DNA from: Candidatus Anoxychlamydiales bacterium
GTDB taxonomy: Bacteria > Chlamydiota > Chlamydiia > Chlamydiales > SM23-39
Length of the DNA: 14,197 bases
Assembly: GCA_011064905.1 (NCBI GenBank)
Contig: JAAKFW010000014.1
Span: forward strand, 1 to 14,197
Direction of reading: 5' to 3'
The notes under the pieces were generated by a model. The model had not been told where the DNA came from and ran no database searches. It was given only the letters and a program-made list of their open reading frames with translations. Positions 1 through 6,298 of the stretch are shown piece by piece (the stretch's first letter is position 1; each line of letters starts with the position of its first letter). Made by a program: the position numbers and the translations under genes.

Positions 1-1485
1 TCAAAATTACCACCATTATTGCATAATCTCAATCCTTTTCGAGCTCAAGATTTTGTTGAACTTACAGAGGATGAAAAAGACAAATTTTGTGAAAAAATGG
101 ATGAGGCATGGAAATCCCATCAAAAAACATATAACGAAGGGAAAGAAGAAAATAAAAAAATCCTCTCTGAAGATGTTGTAAGATGGGGATTTGAGATTCC
201 TAAAAAGAAAGATGGAAGATTTGGATTTAGGATTGTTTATAGAATTCCTGATAAAAACGGAAGATATGTAAAAGGCCAAAATAAAGACAGAAAATACAAA
301 GTCGATACAGCTAGAAATTTTGAATACAAAATGAAATACCTATTTTGGGGTAAATTAGATTTAGATGATTTAGATAATTTTTTTGTTGAATCCACATCAA
401 TTGTTGAAGATTGGGAAAACATCACAGAAAATGATACTAAGAGAGTCCGGGTAACAGCTAAAACATTGGTAAATCTCAAAGAAAAGATTAAAAGCTCATC
501 AATAACTCCTATCGAGACAGATGAAGACAAAAATAAAACTTCAAATAATTGTTGGTTACATACTGGAATACAAAGTGTGATGTTAGACAAAAAAATGATG
601 GGAGCTTTTAAAAAATTCACAGCTAAAACTCCTAAAGAACAAAATGAACTTATTGAAAAAGAATCTTCTCGAGGTAATAAAGATTGTAAATTAATTATTG
701 AATGTCTAAGTGACTGTAAAGACAAATCAATAGAAGAACAAGAAAAGATTATTCAAAAGCATAGTGCTAAAATAAGAGAAGCTCTTGGATATAGCAAAGA
801 TTCTCAAGAAGATCCATTAACTCTTCATAGAAATTTAACTAGTTTTTTTGAAAATTCAAAATTATTACCTTCAATTCAAGCTACGATAACTCGAAAATTA
901 CATTTATTGGATCCATTATCTAATTCAAGAATTAAAGACTTTAAACCATTGACAAAATCTAGCAAAGAGAATAACGGAATCATAGAACTTGATCTACCAA
1001 ATACCTCTGATACATCCACTGAAATCGATGTAACTGAATTAATACAAAGCAATAAGCCTAAGGGAGATACAACTTTAGGCCATTACTCTATAAAAGATGA
1101 TAAAAAATACAAAAATTATGAAATTATTGAAGAAGAGACAACATTCGATTCTAAACCAGATGCAGTTACTTATCATATAAAACATACCAAATCAGAAGAT
1201 GGCACTAAAGTAGCTCATACATTAAAAACCATACCTCTAGAATTAGAATACAAAGATAAAAAATTAATTCCTCAAGGCGGAGGAACATATAAATTAAAAT
1301 ATGCTATTATCCATGAGGGAGCTACAACTGATTCTGGACATTATTACGTTATCTATCAGGATTCTGATGGGAAATGGTATAAAAACAACAATTCAAGCAA
1401 AGAGCTAATTACTGAAAAGGCCGGAACTGAATATTTAAAACATGCTGTCTATTTACATTATGAACCTAGTGATTCTCTTGCGTAA
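1..1485 (+). CDS. USP-like (peptidase C19) deubiquitinase, candidate effector; 5' end probably outside window
   Basis: The frame is open from base 1. The only early start-like codon is a TTG at 19 with no ribosome binding site, and the first in-frame ATG is at 97, so the true start is probably upstream. Residues below count from the TTG. A Cys box reads NNCWLHTGIQSV, with Cys178 (bases 550-552) followed by W-L and a Gln five residues later. The C-terminal part reads IIHEGATTDSGHYYVIYQ, then DGKWYKNNNSS, then HAVYLHYE. This is the order of the ubiquitin-specific protease His box: His441 as general base, then W-Y and the Asp/Asn position. The catalytic domain therefore spans about 170-483, near the usual USP size. 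The Asp normally expected is Asn here (456-458 are all Asn). Residues 1-165 are charged, lysine-rich and not recognised. No signal peptide or membrane helix is visible. Known for the family: cleavage of ubiquitin from proteins. Inferred: a secreted effector acting in a eukaryotic host. Catalytic activity is unproven. Confidence 0.78.
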   Translation, partial: SKLPPLLHNLNPFRAQDFVELTEDEKDKFCEKMDEAWKSHQKTYNEGKEENKKILSEDVVRWGFEIPKKKDGRFGFRIVYRIPDKNGRYVKGQNKDRKYKVDTARNFEYKMKYLFWGKLDLDDLDNFFVESTSIVEDWENITENDTKRVRVTAKTLVNLKEKIKSSSITPIETDEDKNKTSNNCWLHTGIQSVMLDKKMMGAFKKFTAKTPKEQNELIEKESSRGNKDCKLIIECLSDCKDKSIEEQEKIIQKHSAKIREALGYSKDSQEDPLTLHRNLTSFFENSKLLPSIQATITRKLHLLDPLSNSRIKDFKPLTKSSKENNGIIELDLPNTSDTSTEIDVTELIQSNKPKGDTTLGHYSIKDDKKYKNYEIIEEETTFDSKPDAVTYHIKHTKSEDGTKVAHTLKTIPLELEYKDKKLIPQGGGTYKLKYAIIHEGATTDSGHYYVIYQDSDGKWYKNNNSSKELITEKAGTEYLKHAVYLHYEPSDSLA

Positions 1486-1486
1486 T

Positions 1487-1720
1487 ATCTTAAAAAGAAA
1501 TTTAGATATACACATCAGAGTTCATGAATTGGGTAAAGGGGCGCCGATAGCTTGAAAACAATAATTTGAAGATTTTAAAGATGCTGTTTTCTGTTTTTTA
1601 CAAAGCGTTTCAAGCTCGGATCAGAAATCGTTTTTAGGGAAAGTTTTTGCTTTTCGAATGAGCGATCCTTTTGGATATTATTCAACAATTTCTATTTTCA
1701 TAAAGAATCCTTTAATTTAA
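1487..1720 (+). pseudogene. Decayed coding relic, possibly the C-terminus of an IS630-type transposase
   Basis: This stretch just after the USP-like gene has no intact gene. One frame reads NLDIHIRVHELGKGAPIA up to a stop at 1553-1555, passes a second stop at 1562-1564, then stays open from 1565 to a stop at 1718-1720. The open part begins FEDFKDAVFCFLQSV and includes LGKVFAFRMSDPF. Protein-like sequence on both sides of two stops in the same frame suggests a degraded gene. The pattern F-x-x-F-K-x-A-V-x-x-F resembles the end of IS630-family transposases, but no DDE motif is left, so the family is uncertain. The remaining bases to 1756 are AT-rich with no clear terminator. Confidence 0.35.
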
Positions 1721-1756
1721 AATTTTATATTATAGAATTTTTCGAAATTACCAAAG

Positions 1757-2956
1757 TTATGACAATAATTCATTTATTTTTTGTATCAAACAACTCAAAC
1801 TATTATTTCCTAATTCATCATTATGTTTTTCTCTTATGCCTAGAAATACTTTATTCTTGAAACATTTTGGATTGTCTAATAATGCTTTGGCTAATGAAGC
1901 CTCTGCTCTAATAACGCCATCATCAATAATCCTTGAGCTTTCTTTAAGTTCTAGGGAACCTAAAACGTATCTTTCAAGATTAAAAAACCCAGAGGTTTGT
2001 GCAATAATTCCAGGAACCCGAAACGCAGCTGTTTGTAAAATAATTTCAGGAGCCCTTAGCTGAATGGATGATTTTATTGAACTTATATTCCAACCAATAA
2101 CTTTCACCAAAAAACCCGCTATCTTGGCAATAATGCAAGATACTTCTGTACTTAGGTCAGAAAATGTCCTAGATTTTATGAAAACATATTTAACATCTTT
2201 TTTTAAATTATGCATATTTAAAGCATCTCCTTGCACACCACCACCAATAGAATGGCCATAACCAATAATTTCCTTCGCATCTAAACCATTTTGCTTATCT
2301 TCAGCGAAAGCTAATATTGCACGATAAGCTTTAGCCATGGCTTGTCTATTTGGTAATCCAGTACTCGCTCCAACACCAGGATAGTTAAATACAATAGCAT
2401 TGGCATTTAATCTGCTTAGAATTTCTTTGAATTCATAAGAATGTAATTTATCTTCATAAAATTCAGCATTTCCATTAGACGCTAATATCCAACGACCATT
2501 ATCTAAAGTAGAGGGCTTGCCTAAGATTGTAGTATCTATTTGATAACCATCTACTTCAATAGTTAAGCGTTTATATTTAAAATCTCCATCAAGCTTTTTT
2601 AAAATTGCTGATCTACTCTGAATTGCATGATTTTTCCTATAGCCTATTAGACTAGGCGTTGACGCCGGAACGATGGCAAGTTTTCCTACAAGAAAATGAA
2701 TAAGCTTATATATTCCGATTGGAAATATGATAATAGATAATAATTGTTTTGTTATTCTAATAATTTTATATTCAGTATTCCATCTATAGCTAACTGGTAA
2801 TAGAGAGTTTTGTGTAAATTCTTTGCTTGTTGTTGTCTGATAATCTGATCGTTTATAAAAAGCATTTTCTCCGCCTAAAATACTTTGAAAAGAATTTGTC
2901 CTATTTGCATTTTTGTGATTAGCTATGCCCACATTGGAAGAGACAATTAAACTCAT
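1757..2956 (-). CDS. CHLPS/DUF818-type alpha/beta-hydrolase-fold protein
   Basis: A 399-residue protein whose start ATG (2954-2956) is preceded on the minus strand by an AGGA seven bases upstream. It has a hydrophobic segment at about 66-92 that could anchor or insert in a membrane. An alpha/beta-hydrolase-like region follows: WILASNGNAEFYE (about 157-169), NYPGVGASTG (191-200), and the nucleophile elbow GYGHSIGGGVQ with Ser236. A DDGVIRAEASLA segment (345-356) offers candidate acid Asp345/346, and His378 is a candidate base. This combination, especially GHSIGG plus DGVI, matches the chlamydial CHLPS family (DUF818), whose substrate and biological role are unknown to me. It is encoded opposite to all other genes here. 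An internal 12-residue repeat at about 301-324 (RAPEIILQTAAF, RVPGIIAQTSGF) is described separately. Family call is fairly sure; function is not. Confidence 0.8.
   Translation of the reverse strand: MSLIVSSNVGIANHKNANRTNSFQSILGGENAFYKRSDYQTTTSKEFTQNSLLPVSYRWNTEYKIIRITKQLLSIIIFPIGIYKLIHFLVGKLAIVPASTPSLIGYRKNHAIQSRSAILKKLDGDFKYKRLTIEVDGYQIDTTILGKPSTLDNGRWILASNGNAEFYEDKLHSYEFKEILSRLNANAIVFNYPGVGASTGLPNRQAMAKAYRAILAFAEDKQNGLDAKEIIGYGHSIGGGVQGDALNMHNLKKDVKYVFIKSRTFSDLSTEVSCIIAKIAGFLVKVIGWNISSIKSSIQLRAPEIILQTAAFRVPGIIAQTSGFFNLERYVLGSLELKESSRIIDDGVIRAEASLAKALLDNPKCFKNKVFLGIREKHNDELGNNSLSCLIQKINELLS
1995..2056 (-). repeat. 36-bp imperfect tandem duplication inside the CHLPS-type gene
   Basis: On the plus strand GTTTGT starts at 1995 and again at 2031, exactly 36 bases apart, and about 21 of the next 26 bases match. 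The period is a whole number of codons, and the protein shows RAPEIILQTAAF followed directly by RVPGIIAQTSGF (about residues 301-324). The frame is kept, so this looks like an in-frame duplication that has since diverged. Confidence 0.6.
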
Positions 2957-2980
2957 CAGTATTCCTGTTTTTTTGATTTA

Positions 2981-3121
2981 AACTATAACTAAATTAAACA
3001 AAAGAAATCCATTAAAAGATTTTTTTTATTTTCTCTTTTCCATTACGAATAAGATCGAGCAATTGTGTTCGCTAATTAGAAGTTAATACCATTTATCAAA
3101 TATAAATTTTAGTTTATAGTT
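2981..3121. repeat. Imperfect inverted repeat enclosing about 110 bases (possible small mobile-element remnant)
   Basis: AACTATAACTAAATT at 2981-2995 is the near-perfect reverse complement of AATTTTAGTTTATAGTT at 3105-3121, differing by two extra bases in the longer arm. The 110 bases between contain no convincing reading frame. The repeat lies between the CHLPS-type gene and the transposase relic, so it may be a MITE-like leftover or IS ends. In DNA this AT-rich a chance origin cannot be excluded. Confidence 0.3.
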
Positions 3122-3152
3122 ATCTTTTTTTTATAACCCAAAATGATGCAAA

Positions 3153-3343
3153 ATGAGCAAAAAACAAGATGAACTATCACAACTTGATGGGGTTGATTTT
3201 TTTCGACTTGCAACAAAAGAATCACATTCAAGAACACGTATTCGTCTACTTGCTTTAGGCATCTCCAAGCAGGAAAGAAAAAGATGGTAGTAATAAATAT
3301 GTTTCAGATTAGCCTTACATCTCTACGTAATTGGGAATTATAA
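3153..3343 (+). pseudogene. IS630-type transposase, N-terminal helix-turn-helix relic with frameshift
   Basis: An ATG at 3153 opens a 45-codon frame that contains ESHSRTRIRLLAL and stops at 3288-3290. A second frame picks up at 3260 with HLQAGKKKMVVINMF, then QISLTSLRNW, and stops at 3341-3343. Joined across one missing base near 3258-3260, the two parts read SRTRIRLLAL-x-HLQAGKKK and on to LRNW. This is the usual N-terminal winged helix-turn-helix of IS630-family transposases. Nothing resembling the catalytic DDE domain follows before the tRNA, so this is a truncated, frameshifted remnant. The rest of 2957-3489 holds only the inverted repeat described separately, AT-rich sequence and the promoter of the tRNA. 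Confidence 0.62.
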
Positions 3344-3445
3344 AATGAGTTACCTTTTGCAGCAATATTTTTCATCCACAATTCTTGATTTGGAATGTGT
3401 GTAAATCATAAATTAAAATCAAATATTTAATCTCATAAAAATTCA

Positions 3446-3474
3446 TTGATTTACTTTTATAATTAACGCATAAT
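3446..3474 (+). promoter_or_regulatory. Predicted sigma-70-type promoter for tRNA-Cys (and probably rsmI)
   Basis: TTGATT at 3446-3451 and CATAAT at 3469-3474 are separated by 17 bases. Transcription would begin near 3481, a few bases before the tRNA at 3490. Predicted from sequence only. Confidence 0.45.
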
Positions 3475-3489
3475 TGATAACTTAAATCC

Positions 3490-3561
3490 GGTGGCATAGC
3501 CAAGTGGTAAGGCGGGAGCCTGCAAAGCTCTTATTCCTCAGTTCGAATCTGAGTGCCACCT
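3490..3561 (+). tRNA. tRNA-Cys (anticodon GCA)
   Basis: The sequence folds as a full cloverleaf. The acceptor stem GGTGGCA pairs with TGCCACC at 3554-3560. The D-arm is GCC/GGC around AAGTGGTAA. The anticodon stem GGAGC/GCTCT encloses CTGCAAA with anticodon GCA. The T-arm is CTCAG/CTGAG around TTCGAAT. The discriminator base is T (U73), the known identity base for bacterial cysteinyl-tRNA synthetase. No CCA is encoded, so it must be added after transcription. A run of seven T's (3561-3567) starts at the discriminator, and rsmI begins 29 bases after the tRNA. Confidence 0.95.
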
Positions 3562-3590
3562 TTTTTTATAGTGCCATTTTTATCATTATT

Positions 3591-4397
3591 ATGTTGTATA
3601 TAATATCTACGCCGATAGGCAATCTTAAAGACATAAGCTTTAGAGCAATTGAAATTTTTCAAAGTTGCGATTATATTTTATGTGAAGATACAAGAACTAG
3701 CAGAGTTTTATTTGATAGATATCAGATCAAAAAAAAGCTAGTTAGCTTTCATAAGTTCAATGAAAAACAAAAGCTAGCAAGTATTTTAAAGGATTTAAAA
3801 GAGGGAAAAACCCTTGGACTAATCTCAGACGCCGGAACCCCTTTAATTTCGGATCCAGGAGAAAACCTTATCAAAACATGTTTTGATAAAAACATCGAAG
3901 TAGAAGCAATACCAGGCCCTTGCAGCGTTATCCAAGCTCTTGTTTTGAGTGGCTTTGATGCGCATCCATTTGAGTTTTTAGGATTTTTACCTAAAAAACC
4001 AAGTGAGCTAAATTTTATTATCAAAAAAATGTTTTTTTTCGATGGGGTGTCTATTGCATTTGAATCTGCTAAAAGAATTATAAAAACGGTAGAGAAAATA
4101 GCTCTATTAGATCCCAAAAGAGAGATTTGCATTTTAAAAGAGATGACGAAAAAATTTGAAAAAAGAATAGCTCATTCAGCAGCTGATATGCTTAAATTTT
4201 TAAAAACACATCCTCTTAAAGGCGAGCTTGTTCTAGTGCTTAATAAAGGCGAGATAATCGATGATCTTAGTATTGAAGAGAGCGTAAAACTTCTTCAAAG
4301 CATGTATGGACTTAGTTTAAAAGAAGCTATAACAGCATCTGCAAAAATAAAAAATATATCTAAAAAAAAGGTCTATAAAATTTTCAAAATAAAATAG
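3591..4397 (+). CDS. rsmI: 16S rRNA (cytidine-1402 2'-O)-methyltransferase RsmI
   Basis: A 268-residue member of the tetrapyrrole-methylase-like (SAM) fold. RsmI 2'-O-methylates C1402 in the ribosomal P-site region of 16S rRNA. The diagnostic segments are in order: YIISTPIGNLKDISFRAIE at the N-terminus, CEDTRTSRVL (31-40), GLISDAGTPLISDPG (76-90), EAIPGPCSV (105-113) and FEFLGFLPKKPSE (127-139). The frame is open farther upstream, into the tRNA gene, but the ATG at 3591 puts the conserved STPIGNL motif seven codons... that is, directly at the N-terminus as in other RsmI proteins, so it is the right start. There is no recognisable Shine-Dalgarno sequence before it. The length is slightly below the E. 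coli protein. It follows tRNA-Cys by 29 bases and is probably read through from the same promoter. The C-terminus is lysine-rich. Confidence 0.95.
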   Translation: MLYIISTPIGNLKDISFRAIEIFQSCDYILCEDTRTSRVLFDRYQIKKKLVSFHKFNEKQKLASILKDLKEGKTLGLISDAGTPLISDPGENLIKTCFDKNIEVEAIPGPCSVIQALVLSGFDAHPFEFLGFLPKKPSELNFIIKKMFFFDGVSIAFESAKRIIKTVEKIALLDPKREICILKEMTKKFEKRIAHSAADMLKFLKTHPLKGELVLVLNKGEIIDDLSIEESVKLLQSMYGLSLKEAITASAKIKNISKKKVYKIFKIK

Positions 4398-4417
4398 TTT
4401 GATCGAAAAATAGCTTA

Positions 4418-4446
4418 TTGAAAATAATCTAAAAGTTATCTATAAT
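4418..4446 (+). promoter_or_regulatory. Strong predicted promoter of the GroEL paralogue
   Basis: TTGAAA at 4418-4423 and a perfect TATAAT at 4441-4446 are 17 bases apart, giving a 5' leader of roughly 55 bases. An AGGAG ribosome binding site lies at 4497-4501, seven bases before the ATG. I looked through 4398-4508 for the CIRCE operator (TTAGCACTC with its inverted partner) and it is absent, so HrcA control is not indicated. Confidence 0.65.
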
Positions 4447-4508
4447 TATTATTATTTAAAATAACAAATCTAGTTTTTATGACAACCTTAAAATATAGGA
4501 GCTAAAAT

Positions 4509-6095
4509 ATGCCTTCAAATCCGAAAGAGATAATTTTTAATGATCAAGCTAGAGAAAAGCTTAAAAAAGGAATAAATGAACTTGCAGATGTTGTTTCTGT
4601 AACACTTGGCCCAAAAGGCAGAAATGTGGCTATATCTTCTTGGGCAATGCCAAAGATTTCAAATGATGGAAATTCTCTTATAGATGATATTGATTTAAAA
4701 GATGATTTTGAAGATATGGGAGCAAAACTTGCTAAAGAGGTAGCTCAAAAAATAAAGCAAAGCTCAGGTGATGGCACTACGACAGGAGTAGTACTACTTA
4801 GATCAATTGTAAATGAAGGGATGAAACACATTACTACTGGAGCATCTGCTATTCATATAAAAAAGGGCTTAGAAAAAGCTTTAGAAAAAGTTTTAGAAAA
4901 GATCGATGAGATCTCTGATAAAATAAAAAGCGATGAAGATATTGAAAACATAGCAACCGTTTCTGCATCCGGAGATACAAAAATTGGCAAAGATATTTTA
5001 AGTAGCTTTAAAAAAGCTGAAAATAAAGCGAGTATAACTATAGAAAACGGAAATAAAAATGAAACTGAAATAGTGATAAAAGAGGGTTTAGAAATTGAAA
5101 GGGGTTATTTAAGTCCATATTTTTGCAATGACACTAGTAAAATGATAGTTGAAATGACAAACCCAAAGATTTTAATAACAGATAAAAAGATAAGCACTAT
5201 TCAAGATCTTTTAGTTATTCTGCAAAGCACAGCTTCTACATCTAAAGAGCTTTTAATTATTGCAGATGAGATTGATGCAGATACACTCTCAACTTTAGTA
5301 ATCAATAACATTAAAGGCGTAATGAAAGTAGCTGCTATTAAAACCCCTGGTTTTGGGGATAAAAGAAAAGATATTTTAGAAGATATAGCGCATTTAACAG
5401 ATGGAACTTATTTTAGTGAAGACAAAGGCCTTATTTTAAAAGATGCTAAATTTGAAGAGCTAGGAGATTTGGAAAAAGTTATTATAACAAAAGATAAAAC
5501 TCTACTAATCGGCGGAAAAGGAAAAAAACTTCAAAAAAGAATAGCACTATTAGAGCAAGAAAAAGAAAGCTCAGATGATGATATAGACAAAGACCAATTA
5601 GATAAAAGGATCTCAAAACTAAAAGGCGGAGTTGTAGTAATTAAAATTGGCTCAGCATCAGATAGCGAACTAAAAGAGAAAAAACAAAAATATGAAGATA
5701 GTTTAAATGCCACAAAGGCAGCTATTGAAGATGGGATAGTAGCAGGTGGTGGAATTTCTCTTTTAAGAGCAAGAGATGCAATAGATAATCTAGAAGTATC
5801 AATTGAAGAAAAAGTTGGTGTAGATATTTTAAAAAAGGCTCTTCTAGCTCCTCTAAAACAGATCATTTCAAATGCAGGCATAGATTATCATCTGATAATA
5901 GATGCTCTTTTAAAAAAAGAAAAAACATTTGGTTTTAATGTCATTACAGAAAAGATTGAAGATTTTATAAAAACTGGAATTATCGATCCTACAAAGGTTA
6001 TTAAAAACTCTTTAATTCATGCTGTTTCGATTGCTAAGATTGTTTTGCTCTCTGAAGCATTAGTTGCAGATGCAAAAGATGAAGATAAGAAATAA
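4509..6095 (+). CDS. groEL: GroEL/Hsp60 chaperonin paralogue without adjacent groES
   Basis: A 528-residue type I chaperonin covering the equatorial, intermediate and apical domains end to end. ATP-site residues are kept: VTLGPKGRNV (31-40), Asp53 in SNDG, GDGTTT (87-92), Asp397 in YEDSLNAT (the hydrolysis Asp, 398 in E. coli), VAGGG, and Asp493 in IIDPTKV. The apical region KISTIQDLLVILQ and VAAIKTPGFGDKRK is also typical, so ring assembly and ATPase activity look possible. Differences from a main GroEL are the segment after GRNV (AISSWAMPKISNDGNSLI instead of the usual F-G-A/S-P-x-x-T-K-D-G-V form), overall divergence, and a charged C-terminus DAKDEDKK without the Gly-Gly-Met tail. It is monocistronic: no groES precedes it, and a terminator follows. 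Chlamydiae are known to carry divergent GroEL copies beside the groES-linked one. I infer this is such a paralogue, though it could be the only copy in a reduced genome. Confidence 0.9.
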   Translation: MPSNPKEIIFNDQAREKLKKGINELADVVSVTLGPKGRNVAISSWAMPKISNDGNSLIDDIDLKDDFEDMGAKLAKEVAQKIKQSSGDGTTTGVVLLRSIVNEGMKHITTGASAIHIKKGLEKALEKVLEKIDEISDKIKSDEDIENIATVSASGDTKIGKDILSSFKKAENKASITIENGNKNETEIVIKEGLEIERGYLSPYFCNDTSKMIVEMTNPKILITDKKISTIQDLLVILQSTASTSKELLIIADEIDADTLSTLVINNIKGVMKVAAIKTPGFGDKRKDILEDIAHLTDGTYFSEDKGLILKDAKFEELGDLEKVIITKDKTLLIGGKGKKLQKRIALLEQEKESSDDDIDKDQLDKRISKLKGGVVVIKIGSASDSELKEKKQKYEDSLNATKAAIEDGIVAGGGISLLRARDAIDNLEVSIEEKVGVDILKKALLAPLKQIISNAGIDYHLIIDALLKKEKTFGFNVITEKIEDFIKTGIIDPTKVIKNSLIHAVSIAKIVLLSEALVADAKDEDKK

Positions 6096-6106
6096 TTTGT
6101 TATTCT

Positions 6107-6147
6107 AACCAAACCTAAAAAAACTTTTTTTAGGTTTGGTTTTTTTT
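6107..6147 (+). terminator. Strong intrinsic terminator after the GroEL paralogue
   Basis: AACCAAACCTAAAAAAA (6107-6123) pairs with TTTTTTTAGGTTTGGTT (6125-6141), a perfect repeat of up to 17 bp around a single C, so the real loop is a few bases larger. It is followed by a T tract to 6147. The stop codon of the GroEL gene is 11 bases upstream. Confidence 0.9.
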
Positions 6148-6242
6148 CATATTTCGTTTTTTAACATTACATTTGTTTTCCATTTTTTTAAAATTTAAAA
6201 TGTAGATAACACATTTTCTCTAATAGCTTTATTGTTTTTTTA

Positions 6243-6270
6243 TTGACTAGAGCCTATTTTTTTTTATATC
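6243..6270 (+). promoter_or_regulatory. Predicted promoter of the GH13-GT9 operon
   Basis: TTGACT at 6243-6248 and TATATC at 6265-6270 with a 16-base spacer containing a run of T. The GH13 gene has an AGGA at 6289-6292, six bases before its ATG. Prediction only. Confidence 0.45.
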
Positions 6271-6298
6271 TTCAAATAAAAAATATTTAGGATTTTTA

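Noticed and set aside
237..725. A 162-codon minus-strand frame across the USP-like gene
   Set aside because: It is the antisense of a recognisable protease domain, and its leucine/serine-rich translation is typical of antisense frames in AT-rich genes.
1836..2261. Two plus-strand open frames of 75 and 65 codons
   Set aside because: They lie opposite the CHLPS-type gene, have no ribosome binding site and no recognisable content.
3504..3590. Upstream extension of rsmI starting inside the tRNA gene
   Set aside because: The frame is open there, but it overlaps a perfect tRNA-Cys, and the conserved RsmI N-terminus begins at the ATG at 3591.
4398..4508. CIRCE/HrcA operator or a groES gene upstream of the GroEL paralogue
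   Set aside because: Neither the nine-base CIRCE arms nor any short chaperonin-10-like frame is present between rsmI and the gene.
5531..5881. A 116-codon minus-strand frame inside the GroEL gene
   Set aside because: Antisense to a strongly conserved coding region; no independent support.
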